DNA from: Parcubacteria group bacterium M6-OD1-4 | GTDB lineage: Bacteria; Patescibacteriota; Patescibacteriia; Patescibacteriales; UBA12465 | Assembly (NCBI GenBank): GCA_003056205.1 | Contig: LSNS01000011.1 | Location: 1-53,871 of the forward strand | Length of the DNA: 53,871 nucleotides | Direction: 5' to 3' | Shown here: one piece after another, positions 25,865-35,734 of the stretch | How the letters are laid out: each line of letters starts with the position of its first letter | Numbering within the stretch: the first letter of the stretch is position 1 | The notes under the pieces: generated by a model | What the model was told of the DNA's origin: nothing | Database searches by the model: none | What the model saw: the letters and a program-made list of their open reading frames with translations, nothing else | Translations under genes and position numbers: made by a program

Positions 25865-28672
25865 TTATTTTCCGTGGCAATGTTTATATTTTTTGCCAGA
25901 ACCACAAGGACAAGGATCGTTACGACCAATTTTTTTGCCACTAGCATCTTTTTCTTTTTCAGGAACTAAATCTAAGGAATCATCGGCCTCACTCTGACGA
26001 TGCATTTGCTTTTCAGCACCACTAAAACTCAATTTCTTCTCCATTCTTTGATTGGCAAAAAGATTAAGACCAGGAGCAGTTGTCAGGCGGAGAGCATCAC
26101 CAGTTTTATAAATAGCATAAACCACTTGTTTGTTAATTAAACCATTTAATTCCTGATAAAGACGATAAGCTTCTTTTTTATACTCCACCAAAGGATCGTG
26201 TTGTCCATAACCCCGCAAACCAATTCCCTGACGTAAATAGTCAATGGTTTCCAAGTGTTCCACCCATAATTCATCAATAGATTTAATTAAAATCCCTTTT
26301 TCAACATCTAAAAATCGCAAATTAGCCCGTTCAAAATCTTCATTCAAAGTTCGATAACGTTGCTCCGCTTCCGTTTGTAGATAATTAATAATATTCTCCC
26401 GTGCTAAATCTTTCGTCTTATAATCTTTTATAAAACTTTCCAGTTTTTCCAAAACTGAAGATTCCACAGTCCAAATAGTTTGAACAGTTTCATAAATTTC
26501 TTTGATATTCCAATCAGCAATATTATCAGCACTGGTATGAAAATGAACTAAATCTTGAATTTCATTTTTAACCATTTCTAAAATAATAGCACTAAGATTA
26601 TCTGTTTCCGAAACAACAACAGCCCCAGAAGAATCAGTAGTTGGAGAAGAATCCTCGGCAGGAGAAACTGGTGCAGAGGTGGTTGGGGTTTGGGTGGTCT
26701 TTTCTTCGGCTAGCATTCCTTCAGAAATCTCAATAATTCGCCGCCGACGATGATAAATCGCTTCCCGGTGACGATTAATGACATCATCATATTCCACTAA
26801 GTGTTTCCGAGTATCAAAGTTATTGCCCTCTACTTTCCGTTGGGCACTTTCAATGGATTTGGAAATCATTTTATTCTCAATCGGCATGTCCGCGGGCACT
26901 TTCAAAGTTTCCATTAAGCGTCGCATCTTATCACCTCCGAAAATACGCATTAAATCATCTTCGGTAGAAACATAAAATTGTGATGAGCCTGGATCTCCCT
27001 GACGACCAGCACGACCACGCAACTGATTATCAATTCGACGAGATTCGTGTCGTTCTGTTCCCACCACATGTAAACCACCGGCTTGACGAACTGCTTCCTG
27101 CTCAGCTTTGAGAGGTGGATTTCCTCCTAGAATAATATCTACTCCACGACCAGCCATATTAGTCGCCAAAGTGATTGCTCCTCGTCGTCCAGCCTGAGCA
27201 ATAGTTTCTGCTTCCTTTTGGTGGTTTTTGGCATTCAACATACTAGGGCGCAAACCCTCTCTCTCCATTAGTTCAGCTAATAATTCATTTTTTTCAATGG
27301 AAATTGTTCCAATTAAAATTGGTTGTCCAGCCTCATGTCGTTTTTTAATATCTTTAATGACCGCCCGAAACTTATCTTCTTCGGTCCGGTAAATAAAATC
27401 ATTAAAATCTTTTCTAATATTTGGTCGGTGGGTAGGGATAACCACAGTTTCTAATTTATAAATCTCATGAAATTCCTCAGCTTCGGTTACTGCCGTTCCG
27501 GTCATTCCAGACAATTTATGGTAGAGACGAAATAAATTCTGAAAGGTAATCGTCGCCATAGTCTGTGATTCTTTTTGGACTTTCACTCCTTCCTTGGCTT
27601 CAATCGCCTGGTGTAGCCCTTCGCTATAACGTCGTCCAGGCATTAAACGTCCGGTAAATTCATCGACAATCATAATTTCATTATCTTTGACCACATAATC
27701 TTTATCACGTTTAAAAAGTACTCGGGCTTTTAAAGCTTGTTCTAAATGCAAAACTTCCTTCACGCCCCCTTCGACATAAATATTCCCAATACCCAAAATC
27801 TTTTCTACTTTATTAATTCCATTCTCTGTAAGAGTTGCCGCCCGCATTTTTTCATCAATATTATAATCTTTGTCTTCTTCTAAATTAGCAACAATTTGGG
27901 AAAATTTAGCATATTTATCAACATTTTCTTCGGCCATTGCACTAATAATTAACGGCGTACGCGCTTCATCAATTAAAATGGAATCAATTTCATCTACAAT
28001 GGCATAGTTTAAAGAACGCTGGACAGCTTGGTCTAAAGTATAAATCATATTATCGCGAAGATAATCGAAACCAAACTCATTATTTGTCCCATAAGTAACA
28101 TCCGCATAATAAGCTTCTCGACGAGGAACGGAACGGAAATGTTTTAAACGTTCATCATACTGATCAGAGTCAGTATATTCTGGATCATAAAGGTAAGCAT
28201 TCTCGTTGACGATTACTCCCGTAGACATCCCTAAAAAATGAAAAACTGGTGCCATCCAACCAGCGCCTAATCGTGCTAAATAATCATTAACGGTAATTAA
28301 ATGAACGCCCTTCTCTTCTAAAGCATTTAAGTAGAGAGGTAAAGTAGCAACTAAGGTTTTTCCTTCTCCAGTTTTCATTTCCGCAATCTCTCCCCGATGT
28401 AAAACAATTCCCCCAATTAATTGGACGTCAAAATGTCGTTGTTTTAAAACCCGCCAAGCCGCCTCCCGAACAGTCGCAAAAGCTTCGGGTAATAAATCAT
28501 CTAAGGTTTTTCCTTTTTTTAGACGCTCCCGAAATTCAACAGATTTTGATTTTATCTCTTCATCACTAAGTTTTTTTAAGGCCGGCTCAAAACTACCAAT
28601 TTGTTCCACTAGCCCTTGCATACTTTTAATTATTTTATCATTCGGATCGGGAAAAAGCTTAAAAATTTTCAT
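25865..28672 (-). CDS. secA: Preprotein translocase subunit SecA
   Basis: A 935-residue SecA ATPase. Visible parts are the Walker A motif MKTGEGKT (about residues 99-106), the DEAD-type VDEIDSILIDEARTPLIIS, the crosslinking domain, the second nucleotide domain with GRAGRQGDPGSSQFY, and the C-terminal zinc-binding tail GRNDPCPCGSGKKYKHCHGK that binds SecB or lipids. There is a Thr/Ser/Pro/Glu-rich low-complexity insert (about residues 655-695) before the helical scaffold, unusual but in a loop position. SecA drives Sec-dependent export of the secreted proteins found in this window. Confidence 0.97.
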   Translation of the reverse strand: MKIFKLFPDPNDKIIKSMQGLVEQIGSFEPALKKLSDEEIKSKSVEFRERLKKGKTLDDLLPEAFATVREAAWRVLKQRHFDVQLIGGIVLHRGEIAEMKTGEGKTLVATLPLYLNALEEKGVHLITVNDYLARLGAGWMAPVFHFLGMSTGVIVNENAYLYDPEYTDSDQYDERLKHFRSVPRREAYYADVTYGTNNEFGFDYLRDNMIYTLDQAVQRSLNYAIVDEIDSILIDEARTPLIISAMAEENVDKYAKFSQIVANLEEDKDYNIDEKMRAATLTENGINKVEKILGIGNIYVEGGVKEVLHLEQALKARVLFKRDKDYVVKDNEIMIVDEFTGRLMPGRRYSEGLHQAIEAKEGVKVQKESQTMATITFQNLFRLYHKLSGMTGTAVTEAEEFHEIYKLETVVIPTHRPNIRKDFNDFIYRTEEDKFRAVIKDIKKRHEAGQPILIGTISIEKNELLAELMEREGLRPSMLNAKNHQKEAETIAQAGRRGAITLATNMAGRGVDIILGGNPPLKAEQEAVRQAGGLHVVGTERHESRRIDNQLRGRAGRQGDPGSSQFYVSTEDDLMRIFGGDKMRRLMETLKVPADMPIENKMISKSIESAQRKVEGNNFDTRKHLVEYDDVINRHREAIYHRRRRIIEISEGMLAEEKTTQTPTTSAPVSPAEDSSPTTDSSGAVVVSETDNLSAIILEMVKNEIQDLVHFHTSADNIADWNIKEIYETVQTIWTVESSVLEKLESFIKDYKTKDLARENIINYLQTEAEQRYRTLNEDFERANLRFLDVEKGILIKSIDELWVEHLETIDYLRQGIGLRGYGQHDPLVEYKKEAYRLYQELNGLINKQVVYAIYKTGDALRLTTAPGLNLFANQRMEKKLSFSGAEKQMHRQSEADDSLDLVPEKEKDASGKKIGRNDPCPCGSGKKYKHCHGK

Positions 28673-28698
28673 AAACTTTAATAATATTATTACTTAAA

Positions 28699-29022
28699 CT
28701 AAGCGTTTCGTCGCTTCGTGATTAATTTTTCTTTATACTTTTTAATTACTAATTCTAAATGGTCTTTGACCTTGTCAATCGCTTTATATAAATCCTTCTC
28801 AGTTTTTTCGACCCGCAACAAACGTCGGGGAACTTCTAGATTAACTTCAGCCCGAAAGATTTCTCCTTTGCGACGGGCACCGAGAGTCTTTTCAACCTCA
28901 ACATCACAATTAATAACCGGAACATCACCCAAATATTTTTCTAAATAATTCATTTTAAGTTGAAGATAGTCCCGAATTGCTGGACTTAATTCTAATTTAG
29001 TCGCTTTGATATTAATTTTCAT
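28699..29022 (-). CDS. hpf: Ribosome hibernation-promoting factor, short form
   Basis: About 107 residues from the ATG at 29022 (MKINIKATKLELSPAIRDYL); the longer reading adds 11 unrelated residues. It contains the single HPF/YfiA domain (KTLGARRKGEIFRAEVNLEVP, DLYKAIDKVKDHLELVIKKYKEK), and lacks the C-terminal dimerisation domain of long HPF. It binds the 30S decoding region under slow growth. It lies 26 bases before secA, a common order in bacteria. Confidence 0.92.
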   Translation of the reverse strand: MKINIKATKLELSPAIRDYLQLKMNYLEKYLGDVPVINCDVEVEKTLGARRKGEIFRAEVNLEVPRRLLRVEKTEKDLYKAIDKVKDHLELVIKKYKEKLITKRRNA

Positions 29023-29098
29023 ATAATTATGATAATTCACTTCCCAACTTTCCAAGGCTCTTGATAATATTAGTACCTAATAGAATTAGAGCAGAAAG

Positions 29099-30259
29099 TT
29101 AAAACAAGCGAATAATATCTTTGTAAGTAACAAATAAAATAAGAACCATTAAGAGTAAGAAACCAATATTATGAATTAAATTCTCTGTTTCTCGCCGAAC
29201 AGGTTTTCCTTTAAATTTTTCAATAATCAAAAAGAGAATTCGTCCGCCGTCCAAAGCAGGAAAAGGCAGAATATTAATGACCGCTAAGTTTAAAGAAAGT
29301 AAGGCGGTAAATTGTAAAAGATAAGAAAAACCTAAACGAGCAGCTTGACCAGTAATATTAGCAATACCAATTGGACCAGCAAATTGGGCGGTAACACTTT
29401 GACCACGAAAAAGCTCAGCAACTAATAACCAAAGCGAAATAAAAATCTGTCCCAGAAGCCAACCTGTAGTTTTTAAACCCTCCCAAATTGCCCACCAGAA
29501 AGGATAAGAGACTAAACCAGAATAAGAAATTCCCACTCCAATTAAGGCGCGTTGGCCATTTTTAGCTTGGGGTTCAACTTGAACTGTCTGTTCCTGACCA
29601 CCCCGCTTAATAACTAAAACTGTTTTTTGATTAGCACGGCTAGCTATTACATCTTGAAGAGTTTTTTCGTTTTTAATTTGAATATGATTAACTTCTAAAA
29701 GAAGATCACCATCTTTTAAACCAGCACGAGAAGCCGGAGAATTTGACAGCACTTGAGCAACCATCACCTGCGATTGAGTAATATGGGCTTGCGGACCTAA
29801 ATTACCACGAGATTGAGGCATGCCGATTAAATAGCCCCAAGAGAACAGAAACCAGGCCAGCAAAATATTCATAATCACCCCCGCTGACAAAATCAAAACT
29901 CGTTGCCAAATTCGTTTAGAAGCAAAACTATTAGTCGCTTCTTTTTCCTCACCATCCTCTCCTTTAATTTTCACAAAACCACCGAGTGGTAACCAGTTTA
30001 AAGAATAAACAGTATTTTGTGGACCAGGAATTAAATCTTGATTTCGATTATTCTGTAATTGTTCAATTTTTTTATTCCCCCAAACTAAACGCCCATGTCC
30101 AGCTTGATTTCGATACCAACCAATTGCTCGTGGCGGAAAACCTAAACCAAATTCTTCCGCCTTTACTCCTAAGCGCCGGGCTGTAAAAAAATGTCCCGCC
30201 TCATGAGCAAAAACCAACACTGACAGCACAGCAATAAAAATAACAATCGTAAACAACAT
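29099..30259 (-). CDS. rseP: Site-2 protease RseP/M50 family
   Basis: A 386-residue intramembrane metalloprotease. The zinc motif HEAGH is at residues 19-23 in the first membrane segment, and the third ligand lies in NILPFPALDGGRI near the C-terminus. One PDZ domain is in the middle (SNSPASRAGLKDGDLLLEVN). RseP cleaves membrane-bound anti-sigma factors or remnant signal peptides. Gene order frr-rseP-hpf-secA is a tight core run. Confidence 0.93.
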   Translation of the reverse strand: MLFTIVIFIAVLSVLVFAHEAGHFFTARRLGVKAEEFGLGFPPRAIGWYRNQAGHGRLVWGNKKIEQLQNNRNQDLIPGPQNTVYSLNWLPLGGFVKIKGEDGEEKEATNSFASKRIWQRVLILSAGVIMNILLAWFLFSWGYLIGMPQSRGNLGPQAHITQSQVMVAQVLSNSPASRAGLKDGDLLLEVNHIQIKNEKTLQDVIASRANQKTVLVIKRGGQEQTVQVEPQAKNGQRALIGVGISYSGLVSYPFWWAIWEGLKTTGWLLGQIFISLWLLVAELFRGQSVTAQFAGPIGIANITGQAARLGFSYLLQFTALLSLNLAVINILPFPALDGGRILFLIIEKFKGKPVRRETENLIHNIGFLLLMVLILFVTYKDIIRLF

Positions 30260-30367
30260 AAAATTAAATTTCTAAACTAGCTAATAATTAATACGAAATT
30301 TTTATCTACTTAAATACTAAATTCAGCAAACAACAAAGAACAATTTAGCATATTATTCCCAGAAAAG

Positions 30368-30922
30368 CTAAATTTCCATAATGTCTTTCTCTTTGTTATC
30401 ACGAATATTTTTCAATTCTTCATTCTGTTTAGCAGAAAATTCATCCAACTCTTTAATAAAACGAAATTTATCATCTTCGGAAATTTCTTTATCTACAAAC
30501 ACTTTTTCAATAGAATTCTTAATATTATCTCGAACCGCCCGTAAACTAATTCGGGTTTTTTCCATTTTTTCGTTTAATTTCCGCACTAAATCTTGACGAT
30601 TTTCTTCGGTTAGAGGCGGAGCACTTAAACGTAATTTATCGCCTTCATTAACTACTCCTAAATTAAGATCCGCTTCAACAATTGCTTTTTCAATACTCTT
30701 CATAATTTTCTTATCCCAAGGAATAATCAAAATACTCCGAGCATCCGCCACGCTAATATTACTAACCGCATTGAGGGGATTTAAAATGTCATAAGCTTCC
30801 ACCTGAACTGTCTCTAAAATTGCTGGATTAATACGTCCCGTTCGTAAATTATTAATGTCTTGCCGAAAGAAATCTAAGGCTTTATTAAATTCACTTTGTC
30901 CGGCTTCTAGATATTGATTCAT
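30368..30922 (-). CDS. frr: Ribosome recycling factor
   Basis: A 184-residue RRF of standard length, with the family segments FRQDINNLRTGRINPAILE, ISVADARSILIIPWDKKIM, LTEENRQDLVRKLNEKMEKTR and the C-terminal helix with DKEISEDDKFRFIKELDEF. It splits post-termination ribosomes together with EF-G. It starts 11 bases after the BNR lipoprotein gene and stops with TAG. Confidence 0.97.
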   Translation of the reverse strand: MNQYLEAGQSEFNKALDFFRQDINNLRTGRINPAILETVQVEAYDILNPLNAVSNISVADARSILIIPWDKKIMKSIEKAIVEADLNLGVVNEGDKLRLSAPPLTEENRQDLVRKLNEKMEKTRISLRAVRDNIKNSIEKVFVDKEISEDDKFRFIKELDEFSAKQNEELKNIRDNKEKDIMEI

Positions 30923-30933
30923 AGAATTAATGA

Positions 30934-32061
30934 TTATTTATTAAGTTTAACTGTTCCTAAGTAAATATTGTTAGGGTTCTGAGCATCAATTAAAAGCGCT
31001 GCCCCGCTCCGCCCAGTTGGTAATTTTTGTGTTTTCCAAGTTACTCCGCCATCATGAGAACTAAAGAAAGCATAGTCAGTAACATAATAAAGATCAGCGG
31101 AGTTATGAGGATTGACAGCGAAAGTTTGAATTTTACTATTTTGCGTTGTGGATAGCAATTTAATTTTTGCCCAAGAAATTCCTTTATCCGTGGAACGCAG
31201 AATTAAATTATCAGTGGCCAAGAAAATTGTTCCGTCTTGAGGATTAACAATAATGTTTCGGAAATGAGAACCAAGCTGATAATCGGCTAATACCGTGTTA
31301 AGATCAGTCCAATTATCAATTAAGAAATTTTGATTGATATTAGCAGACGGTGCTAAATTAGTATTACTATTAGAATTAAAACGAAAAATTTTATTATTAA
31401 CGCTAGCCACAAATAATAAACTACTATCAGCGGGAGAAATAAGTAATTTAGCAATACCACTCGGCAAACGGTGAATGGTTCGCCAAGACACTCCCCGGTC
31501 AATACTTTTAATAATATTCCCCTGCGAAGTACCTAGGTAAATATTACGGGGATTAACATAATCAATAGCTATTGTATTAATGGTCGCTTGTTGGTCATTA
31601 TCAAAATAAATTTGTTTCCAGGTCCGGCTACAATCTGTAGAACGATAAACACGATTAGCTAAGGCAACATAAATTGTGCATTTATTTTGGGGATCAACTT
31701 GAACATCATTAATCATCGTCGCTGGTAAACCAGAAACAAACTGCCAACCTTGTTGAATATGATAAGTATAGTAAAGTCCCCGTTGCCAGCTACCAAGATA
31801 AATCGCTGCGGGATCTTCAGGGTCCGCTCGTAAGACCTTAACATTCAAACCGTTTAAACTTAAACGCTGACCATTGATAGTCGGGATAGCATCAATTGGA
31901 CGCCAAGTATTGCCACGATTGATGGTGAAAAAAACGCTATCATTATTAGCCTTGCCAGCAATTTTGCTACGCGAGCTGTTAACACTAATAAAAGAACAAG
32001 CCGAGGTCAAGAAAACCACTGCCCCCAAGGCTACTAATAGTTTGATAAATTTAATAGACAT
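30934..32061 (-). CDS. Lipoprotein with BNR/Asp-box (YCF48-like) beta-propeller
   Basis: A 375-residue exported protein. The signal peptide ends in a lipobox (LTSAC, cysteine about residue 22), so it is a membrane-anchored lipoprotein. Repeated Asp-box motifs are present (STDCSRTWKQI, SIDRGVSWRTI, STDKGISWAKI, SHDGGVTWKT), each about 45-60 residues apart and alternating with NPRNIYLGT-type strands, which indicates a six- or seven-bladed propeller of the sortilin/YCF48 type. Such proteins usually bind other proteins or glycans; the function here is unknown. It sits between holB and frr. Confidence 0.85.
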   Translation of the reverse strand: MSIKFIKLLVALGAVVFLTSACSFISVNSSRSKIAGKANNDSVFFTINRGNTWRPIDAIPTINGQRLSLNGLNVKVLRADPEDPAAIYLGSWQRGLYYTYHIQQGWQFVSGLPATMINDVQVDPQNKCTIYVALANRVYRSTDCSRTWKQIYFDNDQQATINTIAIDYVNPRNIYLGTSQGNIIKSIDRGVSWRTIHRLPSGIAKLLISPADSSLLFVASVNNKIFRFNSNSNTNLAPSANINQNFLIDNWTDLNTVLADYQLGSHFRNIIVNPQDGTIFLATDNLILRSTDKGISWAKIKLLSTTQNSKIQTFAVNPHNSADLYYVTDYAFFSSHDGGVTWKTQKLPTGRSGAALLIDAQNPNNIYLGTVKLNK

Positions 32062-32070
32062 ATAATTTAA

Positions 32071-33057
32071 TTAAAAATTAATAACAATTTGCTCCAAAAC
32101 TAAATGCGGATTAAGATTGCTACGCAAATACTCACGAGCTTGAGCAATTAATTTTAACCTCTTTAAAATAATTAATAAAACATCATCAGCAAAACGTTCT
32201 TTCATGACAACTAAGGCCTCTTCTAACTCGGGTCGTAAAACGGAGTGTTGAATTCGATCTTGGTTTCCCCAACTCAATAATAGCAAATCTCGTAGTAAAC
32301 CTTCAAACATCGCTAAGACATTAGTTGCCGAATCAAGGGCCTGTTTGCTCCAAGTTTTATCTTTAAAAATTTGATTAAGAACTACTAACCGCTCATTAAT
32401 ATTTAAACTCGGGATAGTTAAGGCTTGCTGAGCTTTTTGCAAATAATCTTGATACTCTTCAGGTTTTTGTAATAATTTAACTGCTAACAGTGGTCGTCCT
32501 AAAGATAAGCTTGCTAAATCTTTAGCAAAAGAACGATTAACTTGATAGGTGGAAATTAAATAATCATAAATTATCTGATTAGCAACTGGATGAAAATATA
32601 AAATTTGACTGCGGGAAAGAACAGTCGCTGGCAAATTATCTTGATCGGCCACCAATAAAATAATTACCACTTTCTCACGAGGTTCCTCTAAGGTTTTCAA
32701 TAAAGCACTCTGAGCCGCAGGACTTAATAAATCCGCTTTACGAATAATACCAATTTTATAGGAATTTGAAAATGAACTAAGATTTAAAGTTTTAATAAAT
32801 TCTCTGGTGGCTTCAATAGAAATACTTTTTTTCTCTTCTTCGGGTTGAAGAATATGTAAATCACTATTAAAACCCTCCTGGGGCGCCCCTTGAAGATTAC
32901 GAGCAAAAGCGAGAGCAACGGTAAATTTCCCTAAATCACTTGGTCCAGTAAAGATATAGGTTTGAGCCAGCTTATCATTCTGTAAACTGCGCTCCAAAAA
33001 ACTAATCGAAACCTGATTACCAATATCTGGCCAAAAATGTTTCTTAGTTTTTGTCAT
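32071..33057 (-). CDS. holB: DNA polymerase III delta prime-like subunit
   Basis: A 328-residue AAA+ clamp-loader protein. The Walker A equivalent TGPSDLGKFTVA has a normal GK but SDL in place of the consensus spacing residues; RKADLLSPAAQSALLKTLEEP is the diagnostic segment of the DnaX/HolB family, and the SRC-type motif appears as VLSRSQILYFHPV. The C-terminal collar domain is helical. No zinc cysteines are present, unlike E. coli HolB. It lies between the large secreted protein and the BNR lipoprotein. Confidence 0.88.
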   Translation of the reverse strand: MTKTKKHFWPDIGNQVSISFLERSLQNDKLAQTYIFTGPSDLGKFTVALAFARNLQGAPQEGFNSDLHILQPEEEKKSISIEATREFIKTLNLSSFSNSYKIGIIRKADLLSPAAQSALLKTLEEPREKVVIILLVADQDNLPATVLSRSQILYFHPVANQIIYDYLISTYQVNRSFAKDLASLSLGRPLLAVKLLQKPEEYQDYLQKAQQALTIPSLNINERLVVLNQIFKDKTWSKQALDSATNVLAMFEGLLRDLLLLSWGNQDRIQHSVLRPELEEALVVMKERFADDVLLIILKRLKLIAQAREYLRSNLNPHLVLEQIVINF

Positions 33058-33072
33058 AAAAATTGATTAAAT

Positions 33073-35730
33073 TTAATTAGCAATTGGAATTTCTGCTAAA
33101 TTACCATTAGTAATCCCCAAAGCTTGAGTTCTCATCACCCGAAAAGCATCTGCGGGCCTTCCTAAATAATAAAGCCGAAGATTAACCGCCGAAAAATAAT
33201 AAGCTCGACCATGATCAGCTGGTTTCAATAAAATTCGCCCCGCTAAACGACGCCAAGCGGAAGGATTTTTTTCTAAAGCCGAAAAATTTTGATTAGAGAT
33301 TCCCAAGGCTAAACGACGCATAAGATTAAAAGCGTCCGCTGGTCGTCCGAGAAAATATCTTTTATCATCCACCGGGTTAACATACCAAGCTTGTCCCCGA
33401 GATTGAACCGCCAATAAAATTCGTCCTCCTAAGCGTTGCCGCAAAGTCTGGGAAACAGAAGATGAAGAATTGGGAGAAGGCGCTGAATGAGCCACGGCAG
33501 AAAAACTAGAACTGCGAGGGATAATTCCAGCAGCGACCGCTGGTAAATAAAAACTCTGGCGATCAGTAATTAAATCTGAAGCACTAATTCGTAAATTAAC
33601 AGAATAATTTTCACCATGTCGTAAATAAAAAGCTTGACCATATTGCTGATTACCTAAACCGGTATAAATCGCTAAATAAGTACCAGCCGCCAAAGACTTT
33701 TGTAAACTCTGACCAATTTTTAACTGCCAAGAAGCTAATTTCACCCCCCGTTGATAATGACCAGTGCTATTGAGAATTAGGGAATAAAGTTGAAGAGTCG
33801 GATTGTTAGCCATCTCTTGCCCTTGCGGGTTCAGCAAGCGAAAACTAACCATACTAGTTTTTAAAATTAAAGCTGGAGTAGTTTGACCTAAACGAATATT
33901 CCAAAAAATATCTTGACGATTTAAATCATCAGGAACAACTAAGGCATAGGTCCCAGCGGGATATTCAAATTTAAACTGCCCTTGACTATCAGTTTGTAAA
34001 TTTAATAATGAAGAACCCAGACCTAAATAAGGGCCAGAAGTATTCTCCCGATAAAGCTTTAAACTCTTATTAGCTAATAATTGCCCATTAGCATCACGAA
34101 GTTCCCCTTGTGCACCACTAAGGATAGATTGGAAAGTCTGGTCCTGATTAGTAGCTATCTTAATATTATAGAAAGAGCTATCCCGACCACTGGCATCGCG
34201 AACTTTCAAAGCATAAATTCCTGATTGTCCAGGAAGATAAGGATTATAGGGAGCAAGGTAAACCGTTGCTTCTCCCCCGCCATTAGTTCTCAAATTAGTA
34301 ATCGCATCACTATCTTGATAAAAAGCCTGATGATCAGCATCATATCTTTGTGCGTACAAAGAAAAATCATAATTACGTTTTAACTGCCCCTGACTATTAC
34401 GTAAAATAATGTGTAGGGCGGGAATCGTCTTGGTGAGTGTCCGACTTTGTCCACAAGTAAAACGTACTGCTGAAAAAAACCAAAACGCCCCTAAACGAGA
34501 ATTACGATCCCAAATTTTTAAAGCATAGAGACTGCGAGGATCAGGACGAAAATTAAAACTCGCTTGACCACTACTACTAATTTGTCCGTTACCTACTTGC
34601 TGCCCAGCAACTGGTAAGCCCTGGATACTAGTTCCCTGTTGATATAAAGCAAAATTTAAACCGGGAACTAATTGACCAGCAAAATTCTGAACGGCGAGAG
34701 TAAAAGTAGAATTATTTTGGCAACTATTCGTTGAAGAATTATTATTTAAAGAAGTCGTGCTAGTCACCGTATAAGTATTAGCTTGACCACGATTGACTTG
34801 CATATCCCAAAAGTATTGATAAGTATTATTGTTGTTTTTAATCCCTAAAACATAAAGACCGGCTGGTAAATCAATCGTTCCCGAGCCATTATCACCGAGA
34901 GTAAAATCACCGACTTCTTGACCAACTTGACGAAGATTATTAGTATCAACGGTTTGTTTAAACACCATCACTCGAGTGCCTTTTGGAAAAAGTGCTCCCG
35001 TCGCATCTTGTAATTTAACTTGGAGAGCAGGAATAAAATAATTAACAGTTGTTAGTTGACCATCGTGAACTGCCAGATTATAGAGATTAAAATTTTGATT
35101 GTGGTAGTTAAGATTTAAAGCATAAACATCGCTTGCTTGACGATCCATACTTCGCAAACTTCCCTGAGGCAAATAAACCGTTACTTGACCAGTAACACCG
35201 GAGCTCGGACTAGTTAATAATTGATTGAATTGTTCTTGTGGACTAGCGAGAGAATTATAAACCTGCGAATAAATATTAAAACGAGTGTTAGTTAAAGCTT
35301 GCCCAGCAGAATCATGTAAAATAAATTTAAGACCACTGAGAGTTTTTTGAAGGGTAAGGGTCTGACCACAACTAAAACTTTGATTATAATACCAAAAACT
35401 AGCTTGCGAATTATTGATAGTTTGAAGTTTCAAAACATAAACAGCGGTATCCGAAGCCAGGCGCCAACTAAGATGAGCCGTTCCTAAAATAGCATCGGTC
35501 TGACCCCAAGCCACTTGTTGACCTGGTTTGGGCTGACCATTAATATCCAAGACTTGCTGATAAACTGTCACTTGAGTATTCGGAATAAAAGCACCAGCAG
35601 GATTAGAGACAACAACATTAATATTAGTATTTTGCGAACAAGTACTGGCTTGAGCTGGTAGACTGTAAAAACCAAAGACCAGCAAGGTAAAAACTAGAAA
35701 TAAACTATAAATTTTGAAATTCTTGAACAT
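33073..35730 (-). CDS. Large secreted repeat protein with GRPADAF C-terminal repeats
   Basis: An 885-residue protein with a signal peptide (LVFTLLVFGFYSLPAQA, cleavage about residue 28). It has five or six prealbumin/Cna-B-like repeats of about 100-140 residues, each with a pattern such as LRDANGQLLANKSLKLYR ... GTYALVVPD, marking beta-sandwich surface modules. The C-terminus has two copies of a 60-residue unit (GRILLAVQSRGQAWYVNPVD ... RYFLGRPADAFNLMR and GRILLKPADHGRAYYFSAVN ... LYYLGRPADAFRVMR), a motif I associate with CPR surface proteins. No sortase motif is seen. Probably a cell-surface or fibre protein; function unknown. Confidence 0.78.
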   Translation of the reverse strand: MFKNFKIYSLFLVFTLLVFGFYSLPAQASTCSQNTNINVVVSNPAGAFIPNTQVTVYQQVLDINGQPKPGQQVAWGQTDAILGTAHLSWRLASDTAVYVLKLQTINNSQASFWYYNQSFSCGQTLTLQKTLSGLKFILHDSAGQALTNTRFNIYSQVYNSLASPQEQFNQLLTSPSSGVTGQVTVYLPQGSLRSMDRQASDVYALNLNYHNQNFNLYNLAVHDGQLTTVNYFIPALQVKLQDATGALFPKGTRVMVFKQTVDTNNLRQVGQEVGDFTLGDNGSGTIDLPAGLYVLGIKNNNNTYQYFWDMQVNRGQANTYTVTSTTSLNNNSSTNSCQNNSTFTLAVQNFAGQLVPGLNFALYQQGTSIQGLPVAGQQVGNGQISSSGQASFNFRPDPRSLYALKIWDRNSRLGAFWFFSAVRFTCGQSRTLTKTIPALHIILRNSQGQLKRNYDFSLYAQRYDADHQAFYQDSDAITNLRTNGGGEATVYLAPYNPYLPGQSGIYALKVRDASGRDSSFYNIKIATNQDQTFQSILSGAQGELRDANGQLLANKSLKLYRENTSGPYLGLGSSLLNLQTDSQGQFKFEYPAGTYALVVPDDLNRQDIFWNIRLGQTTPALILKTSMVSFRLLNPQGQEMANNPTLQLYSLILNSTGHYQRGVKLASWQLKIGQSLQKSLAAGTYLAIYTGLGNQQYGQAFYLRHGENYSVNLRISASDLITDRQSFYLPAVAAGIIPRSSSFSAVAHSAPSPNSSSSVSQTLRQRLGGRILLAVQSRGQAWYVNPVDDKRYFLGRPADAFNLMRRLALGISNQNFSALEKNPSAWRRLAGRILLKPADHGRAYYFSAVNLRLYYLGRPADAFRVMRTQALGITNGNLAEIPIAN

Positions 35731-35734
35731 AAAT